A stretch of DNA of 60,000 nt from Symsagittifera roscoffensis (lineage: Eukaryota; Xenacoelomorpha; Acoela; Convolutidae), in NCBI RefSeq assembly GCF_963678635.1, contig NC_087062.1, forward strand, positions 93,225,845 to 93,285,844, given 5' to 3'. Under the pieces are notes generated by a model. The model was not told where the DNA came from, made no database searches, and saw only the letters and a list, made by a program, of their open reading frames with translations. The position numbers and the translations under genes are program-made. Every line of letters begins with the position of its first letter. Position 1 is the first letter of the stretch. Shown one piece after another: positions 52,601 to 60,000 of the stretch.

Positions 52601-55600
52601 TAAAGGTTTTAGGCTTATGTTATGTCGACTAAGTTACCTTGATTTGTGTCAGTTCTTGATTTGTGAAGTTCAAACTTAATTGCTCGACATTTTTTATTAT
52701 TAATTTTCTATGGCATTTTTTCAGCATTTTTTCATTGTTTTTTGCTCGATGAATGCATTGTCGGCTTGGTGGCCGCTTGTTTACTATTAAATATTTATTC
52801 AAAGCTGTTTGTTGTGTTTTTTGACTATTCTGATTTTTTTGTTGTTTTGTTCCCAAATTATAATTTTTAGATTTTGCTATTTCTGTTTCATTTTCTATTC
52901 ACTAGTTTGAAATGCTTTGCTTGAATTGTATCGCAATTGAGGCAGAGCGCCTTGTCGCCTCTGTATAGATTTTTTCTTTGATCTTGATATTTTATTTTAC
53001 TTGGCTCTAAAGGATCCGAGTGATACTTATTTTGTTAACTGCTTTTTGATGATGCCATTTAATTCCAATACCAAACCAATTACGTCGTATTTTAAGAGTC
53101 AATAAACATAGTTAAGACTTGTGTTTGGGTTATGTGGAAACCTTAAAGTTTGTTCACGCTCAAATTTAATTTTTCGCGGTTTTTGTTAAACGAAAGGCAA
53201 ACTCCACCATTGAAGAGCAAAATTGTAAATGTCATGAAGAACGTGATCGGTTTTTAATTTCCATAGTTGATTTTTAGATTTCCCAGAGGAATAAAAGCTT
53301 TCATCACCTATTGATCCAGTTTTCTCAAATTGACTTATACTTTTCCATCATATATTTTTTCGAAATTTAAAGAGCTTTAAGGTTATTTTTTTTCTATTTT
53401 GGGTTGTGATTTTTTACAAAACAAGTCAGTTTTTTCCCTGCGTTCATTGACTCTTTTTACACTTGCGAAGCAAAGTGTATTAGTACGAACTTTCTTTTTT
53501 TCCCAACCTGGTAGCACTTTTGAAACGGTAGGCTGCGGTAGGAGTATAATATCATATGTGCTTTGACATTTGTTTAGTAAAAAGTTAACACAACTGATGC
53601 ATTTTTAATTCATCAAATGAACTGAAAAAAGTTTTTTGTTTCAAACAGCAAAACATTGATAAAAAGCTCGATTTCAGAAAATTTCTAACTCAATTTATCT
53701 CGCAATTTTTTTGAAATGCGTAATTTATACATAATTTGGCTTTATGCTTTCCAATTTATTATTTGCAAAATTGTGTCTTTATATTTGGTGCTACTTTTGC
53801 TGCATCGAATGGGCAATTTATTAGCATAAATCTGCGTTATTGGTGGCCAGTTTTTGGGGATTTTAAGTATCCGTGGCTGAGTGGTTAGTGCGTGAGACTC
53901 AAATTTGCTAGGTCGCAGATTCGAATCCGACACGTAGCCGAGTTTTTGCTAATTCGAAGTTTTTTTTCTAATTTTTCTTTTTTCACATTACAGAGCTGCT
54001 TTTTGGTCGTGTTATCGCAAGTGATTGCGAAGCGCAGCTTCGCCTCTGTATCCATCTATCGGCTCTTTTCCAGTTCCCCCTATTTCAAAATACCGAATAT
54101 TATGTTACTTTTACGTGTTATTACGGCTAAATGCGTGATGTTACGCTGCAAAGTGTGAAGAACAAATCTGTTCAGAATTGTCGATTTGTTCACCACGCAA
54201 AATTTCATTGCTTTATGACCACGTTAAATTGACTTTTCAAAATTAAAATTCAAAGGGGGGGGACTGGAAAAGAGCCCATCTATCTGTTGGCGATTTTTTT
54301 TGTTTTCGGTTCAGTAATTTTGGTAATTTGTTTGTTGAGTTTTAAATCTCACTATCTCTTTCAGTTTCATCATCATACAACTCTTCCCTTTTTGTTATTT
54401 CCTTTCAAAAATATAAATTCGATTTGAGCTTATTTTAGTTCCAATTAAAATTCACGCGCCACAATTTTGTTTTTCTTTGTTCTTAGCTGTAAGAAATTTT
54501 CATGTACCGTTGTTGATTTCTAAATTTTATAGGGCCCATACAATGATATCGTAAAATACAATCAAGGCGGTTAATATTTAAAATTGTGATGTGATTGAAT
54601 TGCTGAGGGCAATCGGCATAAACTTCATCTCATCCGCTAGAAGTCTCAATGAAATTGGGTGTTTTAGAACTCAGTGAAATCTCAAATTGACCAGTACGGC
54701 TGTGTGAGCGAGTCAGTCTGTAGCAAGTACCTCGCTCAGATCCTAGAGGGTCTGGTGTATCTGCACAGTGAAAACATAGTGCATCGGGATCTCAAGTGCG
54801 ACAACATTCTGCGAGACTCGCTCGGAAACACGAAACTGGCCGACTTCGGGTGTGCGAGACTGCGAACAGACTACTTGAAGCATTCAGGCGTGAACAGTTT
54901 GATGCTGGGAACTCCTTACTGGATGAGTCCAGAGGTCATTATAAGTCAGCCTTACGACGGAAGGGCCGATATCTGGTTAGTGATGGATGACAATTGACCA
55001 TTTATGATTTAAGGAAAGGATGAACATAAGTTCCGTACTGCAGCTTGCAGCGTTTACCGTTTTTGTATTTGAGTAGCTTATTGTGCTTCTTGAAATTAGC
55101 CGCGTGTTTGATCGTGTCAACAGAGGCAGAAATACCGGTGGCGAATCAATGCACCACCTTTCTATTGCAACCTTCAAGATAAAAAGAGCAAATATAACTG
55201 GGTTTTCACTGTCCAACCTTTCGTGTTAAAGGGCAAATTGATTAGTGTAGCAAAAGACGCTATTGACAAGTTTTTATACGCTATTGTCCTACGCTTTTGT
55301 CATCTTTGTCAAGATACGCTATTGTCATGTTTTTGACACGAAATTGACAAGGCTGACAAAAGCGTATAGAGATAACTGCATTACGCTGTAAGATTTTTAT
55401 TTTGGTAAAATTGGATTCTAGAACAATTGACTCGCAGAAAATCTTCTTGATTGATCGTCTTCAAAAATCCTTGCGCACCGTTCTGTAACTGAAAGGTGTT
55501 TTGTATTTTGCACAGGAGTCTTGGCTGTTCGATTGTGGAAATGATGACTGGCGAGCCGCCCAACCACGAGCTGGAATCGATGCCTGCCATTTACCGAGTG

Positions 55601-55753
55601 GCCACAAACAAGAAGTGCCAAGCGAGACTGCCAATCAACTCCTCCGCCCCTCTAGTTGATATTGTGCACAAGTGTCTCACCTACGACCAGAACCAAAGAC
55701 CAACTGCAGAAGATCTTATGAGTCATGAATTCGTGGTTTCCTCGCAGTGGTAA
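41040..55753 (+). CDS. MAP3K2/3-like: MAP kinase kinase kinase of the MEKK2/MEKK3 type (11 coding exons, 660 aa)
   Basis: Joined exons: 41040-41089, 41159-41261, 44756-45121, 45517-45590, 47997-48433, 48909-48976, 49045-49108, 50617-50759, 51231-51362, 54668-54975, 55516-55753. All introns are GT-AG and all phases match, giving 660 residues (human MEKK2/3 are about 620). Residues about 5-85 form a PB1 domain, which in MEKK2/3 pairs with the PB1 of MEK5. Residues about 90-385 are a Ser-rich linker with RARSFP, a possible 14-3-3 site. The kinase domain (about 395-655) has GHGGFG (402-407), catalytic Lys424, Glu443, HRD 518-520, DFG 538-540 and SPE 566-568, so it should be active. It would phosphorylate MAP2Ks of the ERK5, JNK or p38 routes in the cytoplasm. 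Vertebrate homologues have about 40 residues before PB1; an acceptor-like TTTTAG at 41028-41033, in frame with the ATG, leaves room for an upstream exon not found here. Confidence 0.9.
41159..41261 (+). CDS. MAP3K exon 2 (PB1)
   Basis: Acceptor TTTCACAG, donor AAT|GTAAGT. Encodes KLELHRPITFHNVVEQVSV and MYGQNDFTVHFRNSN, matching the middle of the MEKK2/3 PB1 fold. Ends in phase 0. Confidence 0.9.
41690..42190 (+). repeat. tRNA-bearing interspersed repeat 'family B', best copy
   Basis: Starts near GCAAGTGTCTTCTAATCGGG and contains a tRNA-like A box (TGGCCTAGGGGTAA, 41837-41850) and B box (GGTTCGAGTCC, about 41878-41888). It ends with CTGTAATTT, ATAGCCCTGACG and CCGCTTAAAAGCATTATTTGG. Related sequence lies at 50335-50560 (with a degenerate tRNA-like part), 52255-52660 (without) and partly 39840-39960. 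Lying in intron 2, it looks like a SINE, not a tRNA gene. Confidence 0.55.
43225..43325 (-). repeat. tRNA-like sequence on the - strand (intron 2)
   Basis: Read on the - strand: GTGGTGAAATCGTTACG (A-box-like), then GGTCGGATGTTCGAGGCCC (B-box-like). Arms do not pair well enough for a working tRNA. Probably SINE-derived. Confidence 0.35.
44012..44335 (+). repeat. tRNA-bearing repeat 'family C' copy (intron 2)
   Basis: Begins near GTGTATTAGTATGAACC, holds a degenerate tRNA-like part with GAGGTTCGAATCCG (about 44227-44240) and ends near CTTTATAGAGCTGATTTGTGG. The same order is seen at 53460-54045. Confidence 0.5.
44756..45121 (+). CDS. MAP3K exon 3 (end of PB1 and linker)
   Basis: Acceptor TTATTTAG, donor GGG|GTTAGT. 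Begins ILPVLNDTDLEYALHIYDL, the acidic end of PB1, and continues into a basic/Ser-rich linker with RARSFPRSG. 122 codons, phase 0 to 0. Preceded by a 3.5-kb repeat-filled intron. Confidence 0.9.
45517..45590 (+). CDS. MAP3K exon 4 (linker)
   Basis: Small Ser-rich exon (SGGYTASVSGESRNSLHSTS) with donor AAAA|GTAAG. The acceptor is TTTAGCAG, a NAGNAG pair, so the exon may also start at 45514 and add one Gln. Confidence 0.8.
46325..46790 (+). repeat. Family A repeat copy (intron 4)
   Basis: ATGAACGTAATGAAGACTCAT, ATATAGGTCTTGCTG, GGATTTCCCAGCGGAATTAA and GCTCTTTTCCAATC in order. Confidence 0.6.
47595..47996 (+). repeat. Family A repeat copy (intron 4)
   Basis: ATGAACGTAGTTTAAGCTC, TTATATAAGTCTTGG, AACGTGATTGAC and GACTCCTTTCCAACTGACTG. 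The copy ends in the polypyrimidine region just before exon 5, so its TGTTTTAG end may supply the exon 5 acceptor. Confidence 0.6.
47997..48433 (+). CDS. MAP3K exon 5 (linker)
   Basis: Acceptor TGTTTTAG, donor CAG|GTAAAT. The only acceptor in this stretch that keeps the frame from exon 4; the later CACAG at 48002-48006 would not. Encodes about 146 residues with SMTASPRMVGVPLDSNRSYR and DHGVDSGIGHG. Confidence 0.85.
48909..48976 (+). CDS. MAP3K exon 6 (linker)
   Basis: Acceptor TTTTTTAG, donor CAA|GTAAGT. Encodes DTTAANQSANIRSINNQ and then SHPPRQ. Confidence 0.8.
49045..49108 (+). CDS. MAP3K exon 7 (linker)
   Basis: Acceptor TGTTTTAG, donor ACG|GTTAGT. Encodes KTAENCTSFTVDFMQESFG. Intron 6 before it is 68 bp. 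Confidence 0.8.
49232..49795 (+). repeat. Composite of family C and family A fragments (intron 7)
   Basis: Family C start (GTGTATTAGTACGAACC at about 49255), then a family A start (GTAGTGAAGACTCTTATATAG, about 49419), the TA microsatellite, and a family C tail (GAAGAGCAGGTTCGCCTCTG, about 49770). Confidence 0.45.
49546..49600. repeat. (TA)n microsatellite
   Basis: 55 bp of uninterrupted TA (about 27 units). Confidence 0.98.
49810..50225 (+). repeat. Family A repeat copy (intron 7)
   Basis: GATGAACGTAGTTCAGTCTC, GGCAAACTCCACTATCGAA, AACGTGATCGACATCTAG, AGATTTCCCAGCGAAATAAA and TTTACTTGCGTTCATTG in order. Confidence 0.65.
50617..50759 (+). CDS. MAP3K exon 8 (kinase N-lobe)
   Basis: Acceptor GTTTCAG, donor AAAG|GTCATC, weak but followed by a frame-consistent exon. 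Encodes HWVPGKRLGHGGFGEVSVYY (Gly-rich loop) and VESAVKQIKL (catalytic Lys). Confidence 0.9.
51231..51362 (+). CDS. MAP3K exon 9 (kinase helix C to hinge)
   Basis: Acceptor TATTTTAG, donor GGC|GTAAGA. Encodes TAEQEIRVLSRYSHERIVKF (helix C Glu) and IYIFMEYIPG, the hinge characteristic of MEKKs. Confidence 0.95.
51515..51995 (+). repeat. Family A repeat copy (intron 9)
   Basis: GATGAAAGTAGCTCAGATTC, CGAACTCCACTATCGAACAG, ATGATCGACTTCTAATT and TTTGATCCAGTTTTCTCG in order. Confidence 0.65.
52255..52985 (+). repeat. Family B copy and a family C-like tail (intron 9)
   Basis: AAGCAAGTGTCTTGTTATCGG, TGCCCTGACTTGT and CACTTAAAAGCTACATTTGG mark family B. GCAGAGCGCCTTGTCGCCTC (about 52943-52962) resembles the family C end. 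Confidence 0.5.
53095..53465 (+). repeat. Family A repeat copy (intron 9)
   Basis: AAACATAGTTAAGACTTG, GCAAACTCCACCATTGAAGA, GAACGTGATCGG and AGATTTCCCAGAGGAATAAA in order. Confidence 0.6.
53465..54045 (+). repeat. Family C repeat copy with a well-kept tRNA-like region (intron 9)
   Basis: Starts GCGAAGCAAAGTGTATTAGT. The tRNA-like part (about 53869-53940) has an A box TGGCTGAGTGG (53876-53886) and a B box GATTCGAATCC (53919-53929), both near consensus. It ends GATTGCGAAGCGCAGCTTCG and then CCTCTGTA. The acceptor arms (TATCCGT and ACACGTA) pair poorly, so it is a tRNA-derived repeat. Confidence 0.55.
54668..54975 (+). CDS. MAP3K exon 10 (kinase catalytic and activation loops)
   Basis: Acceptor TGTTTTAG, donor CTG|GTTAGT. 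Encodes YLAQILEGLVYLHSENIVHR, DLKCDNILRD, KLADFGCAR and GTPYWMSPEVI. Ends in phase 2, splitting the Trp of ADIW. Confidence 0.95.
55290..55366. repeat. Inverted repeat in intron 10
   Basis: TACGCTTTTGTCA (55290-55302) and TGACAAAAGCGTA (55354-55366), 51 bp apart. CGCTATTGAC and CGCTATTGTC variants lie in and around it. Confidence 0.8.
55516..55753 (+). CDS. MAP3K exon 11 (kinase C-lobe, stop)
   Basis: Acceptor TTTGCACAG. Completes Trp, then SLGCSIVEMMTGEPPNHELE, MPAIYRVATNKK and a final DQNQRPTAEDLMSHEFV. TAA at 55751-55753, two residues after the usual end of the domain. Confidence 0.95.
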
Positions 55754-55947
55754 AATTGAACCAACAAGGAAGAAAAAGCAAAGAAGCGGCGATTAAAAAC
55801 AGTGGCAGCTTGTCTACAATGAACTCTGAAACTGAATTTTTCCTATTTAATTAGATGTAGTTGCCATGATAAAGCCTTTTCCACTTTCTCTGTAGGTGAA
55901 AACAGTTTTTTATGTTGAATTTTTGTAGTACATGGATGTGAAAACTG

Positions 55948-55953
55948 AATAAA
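55948..55953 (+). terminator. Polyadenylation signal of the MAP3K gene
   Basis: AATAAA about 195 bp after the stop codon, in ACTGAATAAAGAACG. The 3' UTR between has no other feature I can name. Confidence 0.7.
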
Positions 55954-56167
55954 GAACGCAAAAAGCACAAAAATGACATTGCACTGTTCTCGTATCGTCT
56001 CATCTATACAATTGCATTATTTGAAACTGTTTTTTTTTGGAACAGAAGTAAGAGTTAATGTTGTAAAATTGTGATCTGGTGCGTAGCATAGAATTTGTTT
56101 CGCTGGATCGAAATAATTTGAATACCCCTGAATCGTGTTGAATATGGTGCTAATGAAACTACTGAAT

Positions 56168-56173
56168 TTATTG
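56168..56173 (-). terminator. Polyadenylation signal of the - strand gene
   Basis: TTTATT on the + strand reads AATAAA on the - strand, about 30 bp past the stop codon of the exon at 56203. Confidence 0.45.
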
Positions 56174-56202
56174 AATTTAATTTAATTTAACTGCTCTTTC
56201 CA

Positions 56203-56521
56203 CTATGTAAAATAGCCATCATCTATATTGCTAGTGTTAGTCCCTTTTTTATACTTCTCTCCTGAATTGGAATCTTTATCTAAATATCTTCTACTAAGTT
56301 GAAACAAGATGATAAAGCGACCTCGCTGGTCTGTGAAATCGGAAATACATTGAGTGCTTGTCATCGAATTGTCATCATGCGTTCCTCTCGCGTGATGCAA
56401 GCGAAATAACTGCAGATTTTGAAGCGTTTGCAGTAGCAAGCGTTTCATCCGATTCAAGATTTTTTTCCGGTTATGATCTTTGCTAACTTTCAGAGCATCA
56501 CTGCGCAACTGATCAAAAATA
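56203..56521 (-). CDS. Probable 3'-terminal exon of an unrecognised - strand gene
   Basis: On the - strand a strong acceptor, TTGGTCTTGTCTTGCAG, ends at 56522. The frame then reads IFDQLRSDALKVSKDHNRKK, ILNRMKRLLLQTLQNLQLFR, ISDFTDQRGRFIILFQ and ends GYFT at a stop at 56203. About 106 residues, basic and helical; not recognised. The exon starts with the third base of a codon, so the previous exon should end in phase 2. An AATAAA on the - strand (56173-56168) follows the stop by about 30 bp. The gene converges with the MAP3K gene; their poly(A) signals lie about 215 bp apart. No ATG-based start is expected here. Confidence 0.5.
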
Positions 56522-56930
56522 CTGCAAGACAAGACCAAAGCTTAATGAGTTTACGTGATCTTAGATTTTTTGGCTCAAAAATACTTGTTTTCTTTGTCTT
56601 CTGACATTCTGATCATTGAGTCTAATTTCAAAAACTGATCTATAAAGGCAGGGGCGGATCTAGGATTTTCTCGAGGGAGGGGGGCGGATTTTCAAAAAAT
56701 TTTCCAAAACTTTGACGACTTTTTTTTTAGGTCGACCAAATTGATTTTTCGAGCTCTCCCAAAGCACTGTTTTGCCCCTATTTTGTCAAAATTTTCTGCG
56801 CCGCTGGCAAATTTTTGAAAAAACAGTCAAAAAAGCCGTTTTTGGGCACTTTTTGAAAAAATTTGACAAAAAAATCGCGTTTTTTTTGGCGCGCGCTCCC
56901 CCTCAAAGTTAGTATATATTGGCGCAATTA
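56495..56930. repeat. Segmental duplication, unit 1 (with a truncated hAT MITE)
   Basis: GCATCACTGCGCAACTGATC (56495) through GGCGC (about 56930) recurs at 57501-57936, an offset of 1006 bp. The unit starts inside the - strand exon, contains its acceptor, and ends inside the MITE that begins at 56649 after TATAAAGG. Confidence 0.9.
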
Positions 56931-57500
56931 GTACATTTAAGCGACAGAAAATTCACACATTAAACTGCTTTCAAAATAAACCAAAAAAATATGATATGCA
57001 ATAAAATGCAAAACAAATTTTAAAATATAAATACGTATGCTAAAAATACGTATGCTAACAAAAATGACGTATCGAATAAATAATGTTACAACTATGTCGC
57101 CAGAATGTTGTAATTTTTTGTGCATACTGACTAGTATAATTTGTTACAGCAAAACAAAAAGTCGCTCAAGAAAATCAACCGGTCTTACATTATATTTTTC
57201 AGAGTCAGATAAAAATTCAATTTTTTTGTTATAAACCTTTGTTACTTTAATTCGCCGTTACGATTGTAACTTGTTAATGAAAAACCCCATTGTCTTATAT
57301 CACCTATATGCTAAGCTTGCCGCCTTGGAAAACTGAAAGCTTGAAATAGTTATTTGAAACTTTTCTTCGTTAATTTGATTTCAGAATTATCAAATTATGT
57401 ATTTTATGAAAAATTGGTGACCATAAAAAATAGCGTGGGCTGAATAGAAAACACAGCTACATACACAAAACTACATTCACACTAATTATGTACAAATTAA
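56931..57500. other. Gene-free spacer between duplication units
   Basis: AT-rich, no convincing exon on either strand. Confidence 0.5.
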
Positions 57501-57936
57501 GCATCACTGCGCAACTGATAAAAAATACTGCAAGACAAGACCAAAGCTTAATGAGTTTACGTGATCTTAGATTTTTTGGCTCAAAAATACTTGTTTTCTT
57601 TGTCTTCTGACATTCTGATCATTGAGTCTAATTTCAAAAACTGATCTATAAAGGCAGGGGCGGATCTAGGATTTTCTCGAGGGAGGGGGGCGGATTTTCA
57701 AAAAATTTTCCAAAATTTTGACGACTTTTTTTTAGGTCGACCAAATTGATTTTTCGAGCTCTCCCAAAGCACTGTTTTGCCCCTATTTTGGCAAAATTTT
57801 CAGCTCCGCAGGCAAATTTTTGAAAAACAGTCAAAAAAGCCGTTTTTGGGCACTTTTTGAAAAATTTTGACAAAAAAATCGCGGTTTTTTGGCGCGCGCT
57901 CCCCCTTAAAAATAGTTAATACTGGCGCCTAAGGCG
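57501..57936. repeat. Segmental duplication, unit 2
   Basis: Second copy of 56495-56930, with a base deleted in CAACTGATAAAAAATAC. Here the MITE continues to its right end at 58067. Confidence 0.9.
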
Positions 57937-58067
57937 CCCTTGGAAAAATTTTAGGGTCGGTCGGCCAAAAATGGATTTCTGAAAAAGTATCAAAGGGGGG
58001 ACCCTTTGGGTCGGCAGGGGGTCGAATCCCTGAGGAGGGGGGTTCGCCCCCCCTAAAACCGCCCCTG
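57655..58067. mobile_element. Complete hAT-like MITE (413 bp)
   Basis: Ends CAGGGGCGGATCTAGG and CCTAAAACCGCCCCTG form imperfect terminal inverted repeats. An 8-bp duplication TATAAAGG lies at 57647-57654 and 58068-58075. No coding capacity, so it would need a hAT transposase from elsewhere. Related to the split copy at 26869-34371. Confidence 0.9.
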
Positions 58068-58075
58068 TATAAAGG

Positions 58076-59411
58076 TCATTTTTTGCATCTTGTTCCCGCC
58101 ACGAAATGGAAAAAAAAACTTTGAGATCGGATGTGTTTTGTTTCTAAAACGTTTTTTTACTCAAAATCAGTTACCACAAAGTAACGCAGATGGGTTGGAT
58201 TGATGTTACATGCATGTAACAATCTTTTTCACAATAGATTCGGGCAATATTTACACAAGCCAAGCGTAGTGCTAGGACATGAGTCAATAATACTCGAGAT
58301 GGGTGATCCACTCCATGACATCAGGATTTAATTAGTTTCAGCTTTTCCTTTTTTTTGCTTTTTTAGGGCTACTTTTTGCCGTTATCTCGCTTGTGTCTGC
58401 AAAGTGCAACTGCTCGGAAAATGATGTTTTGTAAATTCGAAAAAGTAAACTATTAAATGATCTGTGATCGGAACCTTCTGTTCTTCTTGCTATACAACCA
58501 GATTTTAATTTTGTAACAATTTCAAGTATACGCATGAAAAACTTTTTTCTGGTTTGATTTCTGATTTCATTTTCTATTTAGCTTATTTATGTTGATAGAA
58601 AGAGCAAAATTTAAACTATCAAACAGCAAAATCTAAAAGTCACGAAAATGCGATGGGTTTCTAACTTCGACTAGCGAGTATAGTTACTAGATTTCCCAGC
58701 GAAAGAAAAGTTTCTGAAAAAAAAGATTCGGTTTTATCGAAATAGGGAAGTTTTATCAAAAAATCAACAGAGTAAGTTGTTCGTCAAATTCAAGGAGCGG
58801 TAACACCAGAAGTTTTTTTTTGAAGTTCAAATTTTTTCGAACAAACAAGTTTTTCTGTTTCTTTGAGTTTATTACTCTTTTCCAAAGATCAGATGGACGT
58901 GTTTAATCCAATTGGTGTCTAATTGCGGTAAAGTTAATAAGTTAATAAAGGCTAGTTTTTTTTCTAAATTATAGTTAGAAGTATAAGTGAAATGCAATTT
59001 CGATCGAAATTTTCTTAAAGAGATTGATAAATTTTTTCTTTTTGTTGCGTTAACCTAAATCAAACGTTTTCATTGCATTTTTGTCTGTCTGCAGAGATCT
59101 GTTTTCCTGAAACAATAATTTTTAAACTGCCTAGATGTCTGAGCTGACAAAAATGTGCTAACATTATAGCCCTGAAATTTTTGTAAAACTGTTTCTTGAT
59201 TTATGAAGCAGTTTTCATTTTATTGAGCCTTGAGAAAGGCTCATTGTTAGGTTTTCTAAAAATAACTATGAGACACATTTTATAAAAGAATATTTAAAAA
59301 GGTTTTTTTCTCAATCAATTTTGATGTGAAAAAAAAATGTTTCAATGTTCTATTTCTGCTGAGAAGTTTATAAAACTCTCGTTGTACTCGAGGTGTTATC
59401 TTTACTTTACA
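58076..59411. other. Gene-free stretch
   Basis: AT-rich. Contains a family A copy (listed separately) and nothing else I can support. Confidence 0.5.
58555..58905 (+). repeat. Family A repeat copy
   Basis: AACTATCAAACAGCAAAATC, GTCACGAAAATGCGATGGG, AGATTTCCCAGCGAAAGAAA and TATTACTCTTTTCCAAAG in order. Confidence 0.6.
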
Positions 59412-59485
59412 CTGGCGAGAAGCTAAGTTATTGAAAAAAGGTACTAGATTGTCTTTTGATAAAATCCATCTACAAAAATCAGGGT
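59405..59485 (-). CDS. Possible internal exon on the - strand
   Basis: On the - strand TTGTTTTGTTTCCAG is a good acceptor ending at 59486. The frame after it reads PDFCRWILSKDNLVPFFNNL, then ASRQCK, with candidate donors at GTGTAAAG and AAAGTAAAG (about 59405-59412). The frame stays open to 59280, so the 3' end is uncertain. It could belong to the same gene as the 56203-56521 exon, but its phase does not join directly to it. Confidence 0.25.
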
Positions 59486-59495
59486 CTGGAAACAA

Positions 59496-60000
59496 AACAA
59501 GAAATAAATTAAAAAGGTGAACTATTTTTTATAGATAATGAAATTCGGCAAATTTTTACGGCAAAGTTTAGTTTAATAAATGGTTCATAAGACGTAAAAA
59601 TAAAGCTTACTGTATTTTTTTAGCAGCATTTTTTTGGGTTTTTCTTAGGAGTTTTATAGACTATTGACTTTGGAACAATTCTATTCTAGATGCGACGGAA
59701 AGTTGAGGTTTAAAAAGTTGGTCAGAATAAATAATTAAAGAAACACAGTAAAACCTTCATCCTTTATCAGTTTTTATCAGTCGAGTTTCGCTTACAAGTT
59801 TCAGAATGCTTGCCATAAACTCATGTTTTTTAGTTAAAACTTATTTACAAAGTTTAAAATAATCACCTTAAGTTCATGTTTCGTCTACCAATTTATTTTT
59901 TCACCAGCCTATTTTTTCACATTAAACGAAGTTTGTTTGAAGCAAATACAAGAGTTTTCCGAAAATTAAAATTTAAATATCAATTTCGACTATTTTGCTA
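59496..60000. other. Gene-free end of the window
   Basis: AT-rich sequence without a feature I can support. Confidence 0.5.

Noticed and set aside
53869-53940. A functional tRNA gene
   Set aside because: Good A and B boxes but poor acceptor pairing and embedded in a repeated unit.
1-60000. CRISPR arrays, prokaryotic operons or ribosome binding sites
   Set aside because: Spliced genes, LTR and non-LTR elements show an animal genome; the tandem repeats present are not spaced like CRISPR.

Overview
The window comes from a repeat-rich, intron-containing animal genome. Its only well-supported host gene is a MEKK2/MEKK3-type MAP3K (N-terminal PB1 domain, C-terminal kinase domain) spread over 11 exons between 41.0 and 55.8 kb on the + strand. 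MEKK2/3 kinases with PB1 domains are a metazoan family that, as far as I recall, flies and nematodes lack. A non-ecdysozoan invertebrate is therefore the best guess; I cannot name the species. Most of the rest is transposable-element sequence.

Layout. (1) 1 to about 12.5 kb: the 3' half of an unusually large Ty3/gypsy-type LTR retrotransposon. It holds the integrase C-terminus of Pol, then a macro (ADP-ribose binding) domain reached by an apparent -1 frame change. A spacer with a tandem 20-bp repeat follows, then a 1,927-residue ORF with a coiled coil and two SGNH-esterase-like domains, an 812-residue ORF of unknown function, a split small ORF, and a probable 3' LTR region. (2) 12.5 to 18.3 kb: decayed BEL/Pao elements. 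(3) 18.3 to 26.8 kb: a CR1/Jockey-type non-LTR element on the - strand, rearranged by a 3-kb tandem duplication and by a nearly perfect tandem triplication of an 898-bp segment. (4) 26.87 to 34.37 kb: a hAT-like MITE with an 8-bp target duplication, split by a BEL/Pao retrotransposon (- strand) with 189-bp LTRs and a 5-bp target duplication. (5) 36.0 to 39.8 kb: a non-LTR element with an N-terminal 2A peptide, a chromo-barrel-like domain, a reverse transcriptase and a C-terminal zinc-finger plus restriction-like endonuclease module; it sits inside another repeat. (6) 41.0 to 55.95 kb: the MAP3K gene, whose introns are filled with several tRNA-bearing or AT-rich repeat families, mostly in one orientation. 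(7) 56.2 to 60 kb: a probable terminal exon of a convergent - strand gene, a 1-kb segmental duplication with a complete hAT MITE, and AT-rich sequence.

How it fits together. The kinase gene is assembled from splice sites whose phases all agree and gives 660 residues, close to the vertebrate MEKK2/3 length; every catalytic motif is present. The elements form a layered insertion history that can be read from target duplications and breakpoints. The most unusual content is the gypsy element, which carries several kilobases of extra genes (macro domain, SGNH esterase domains, large unknown proteins) downstream of integrase, and the 2A plus chromo-barrel non-LTR element. All domain calls were made by eye from motifs; no search was run.
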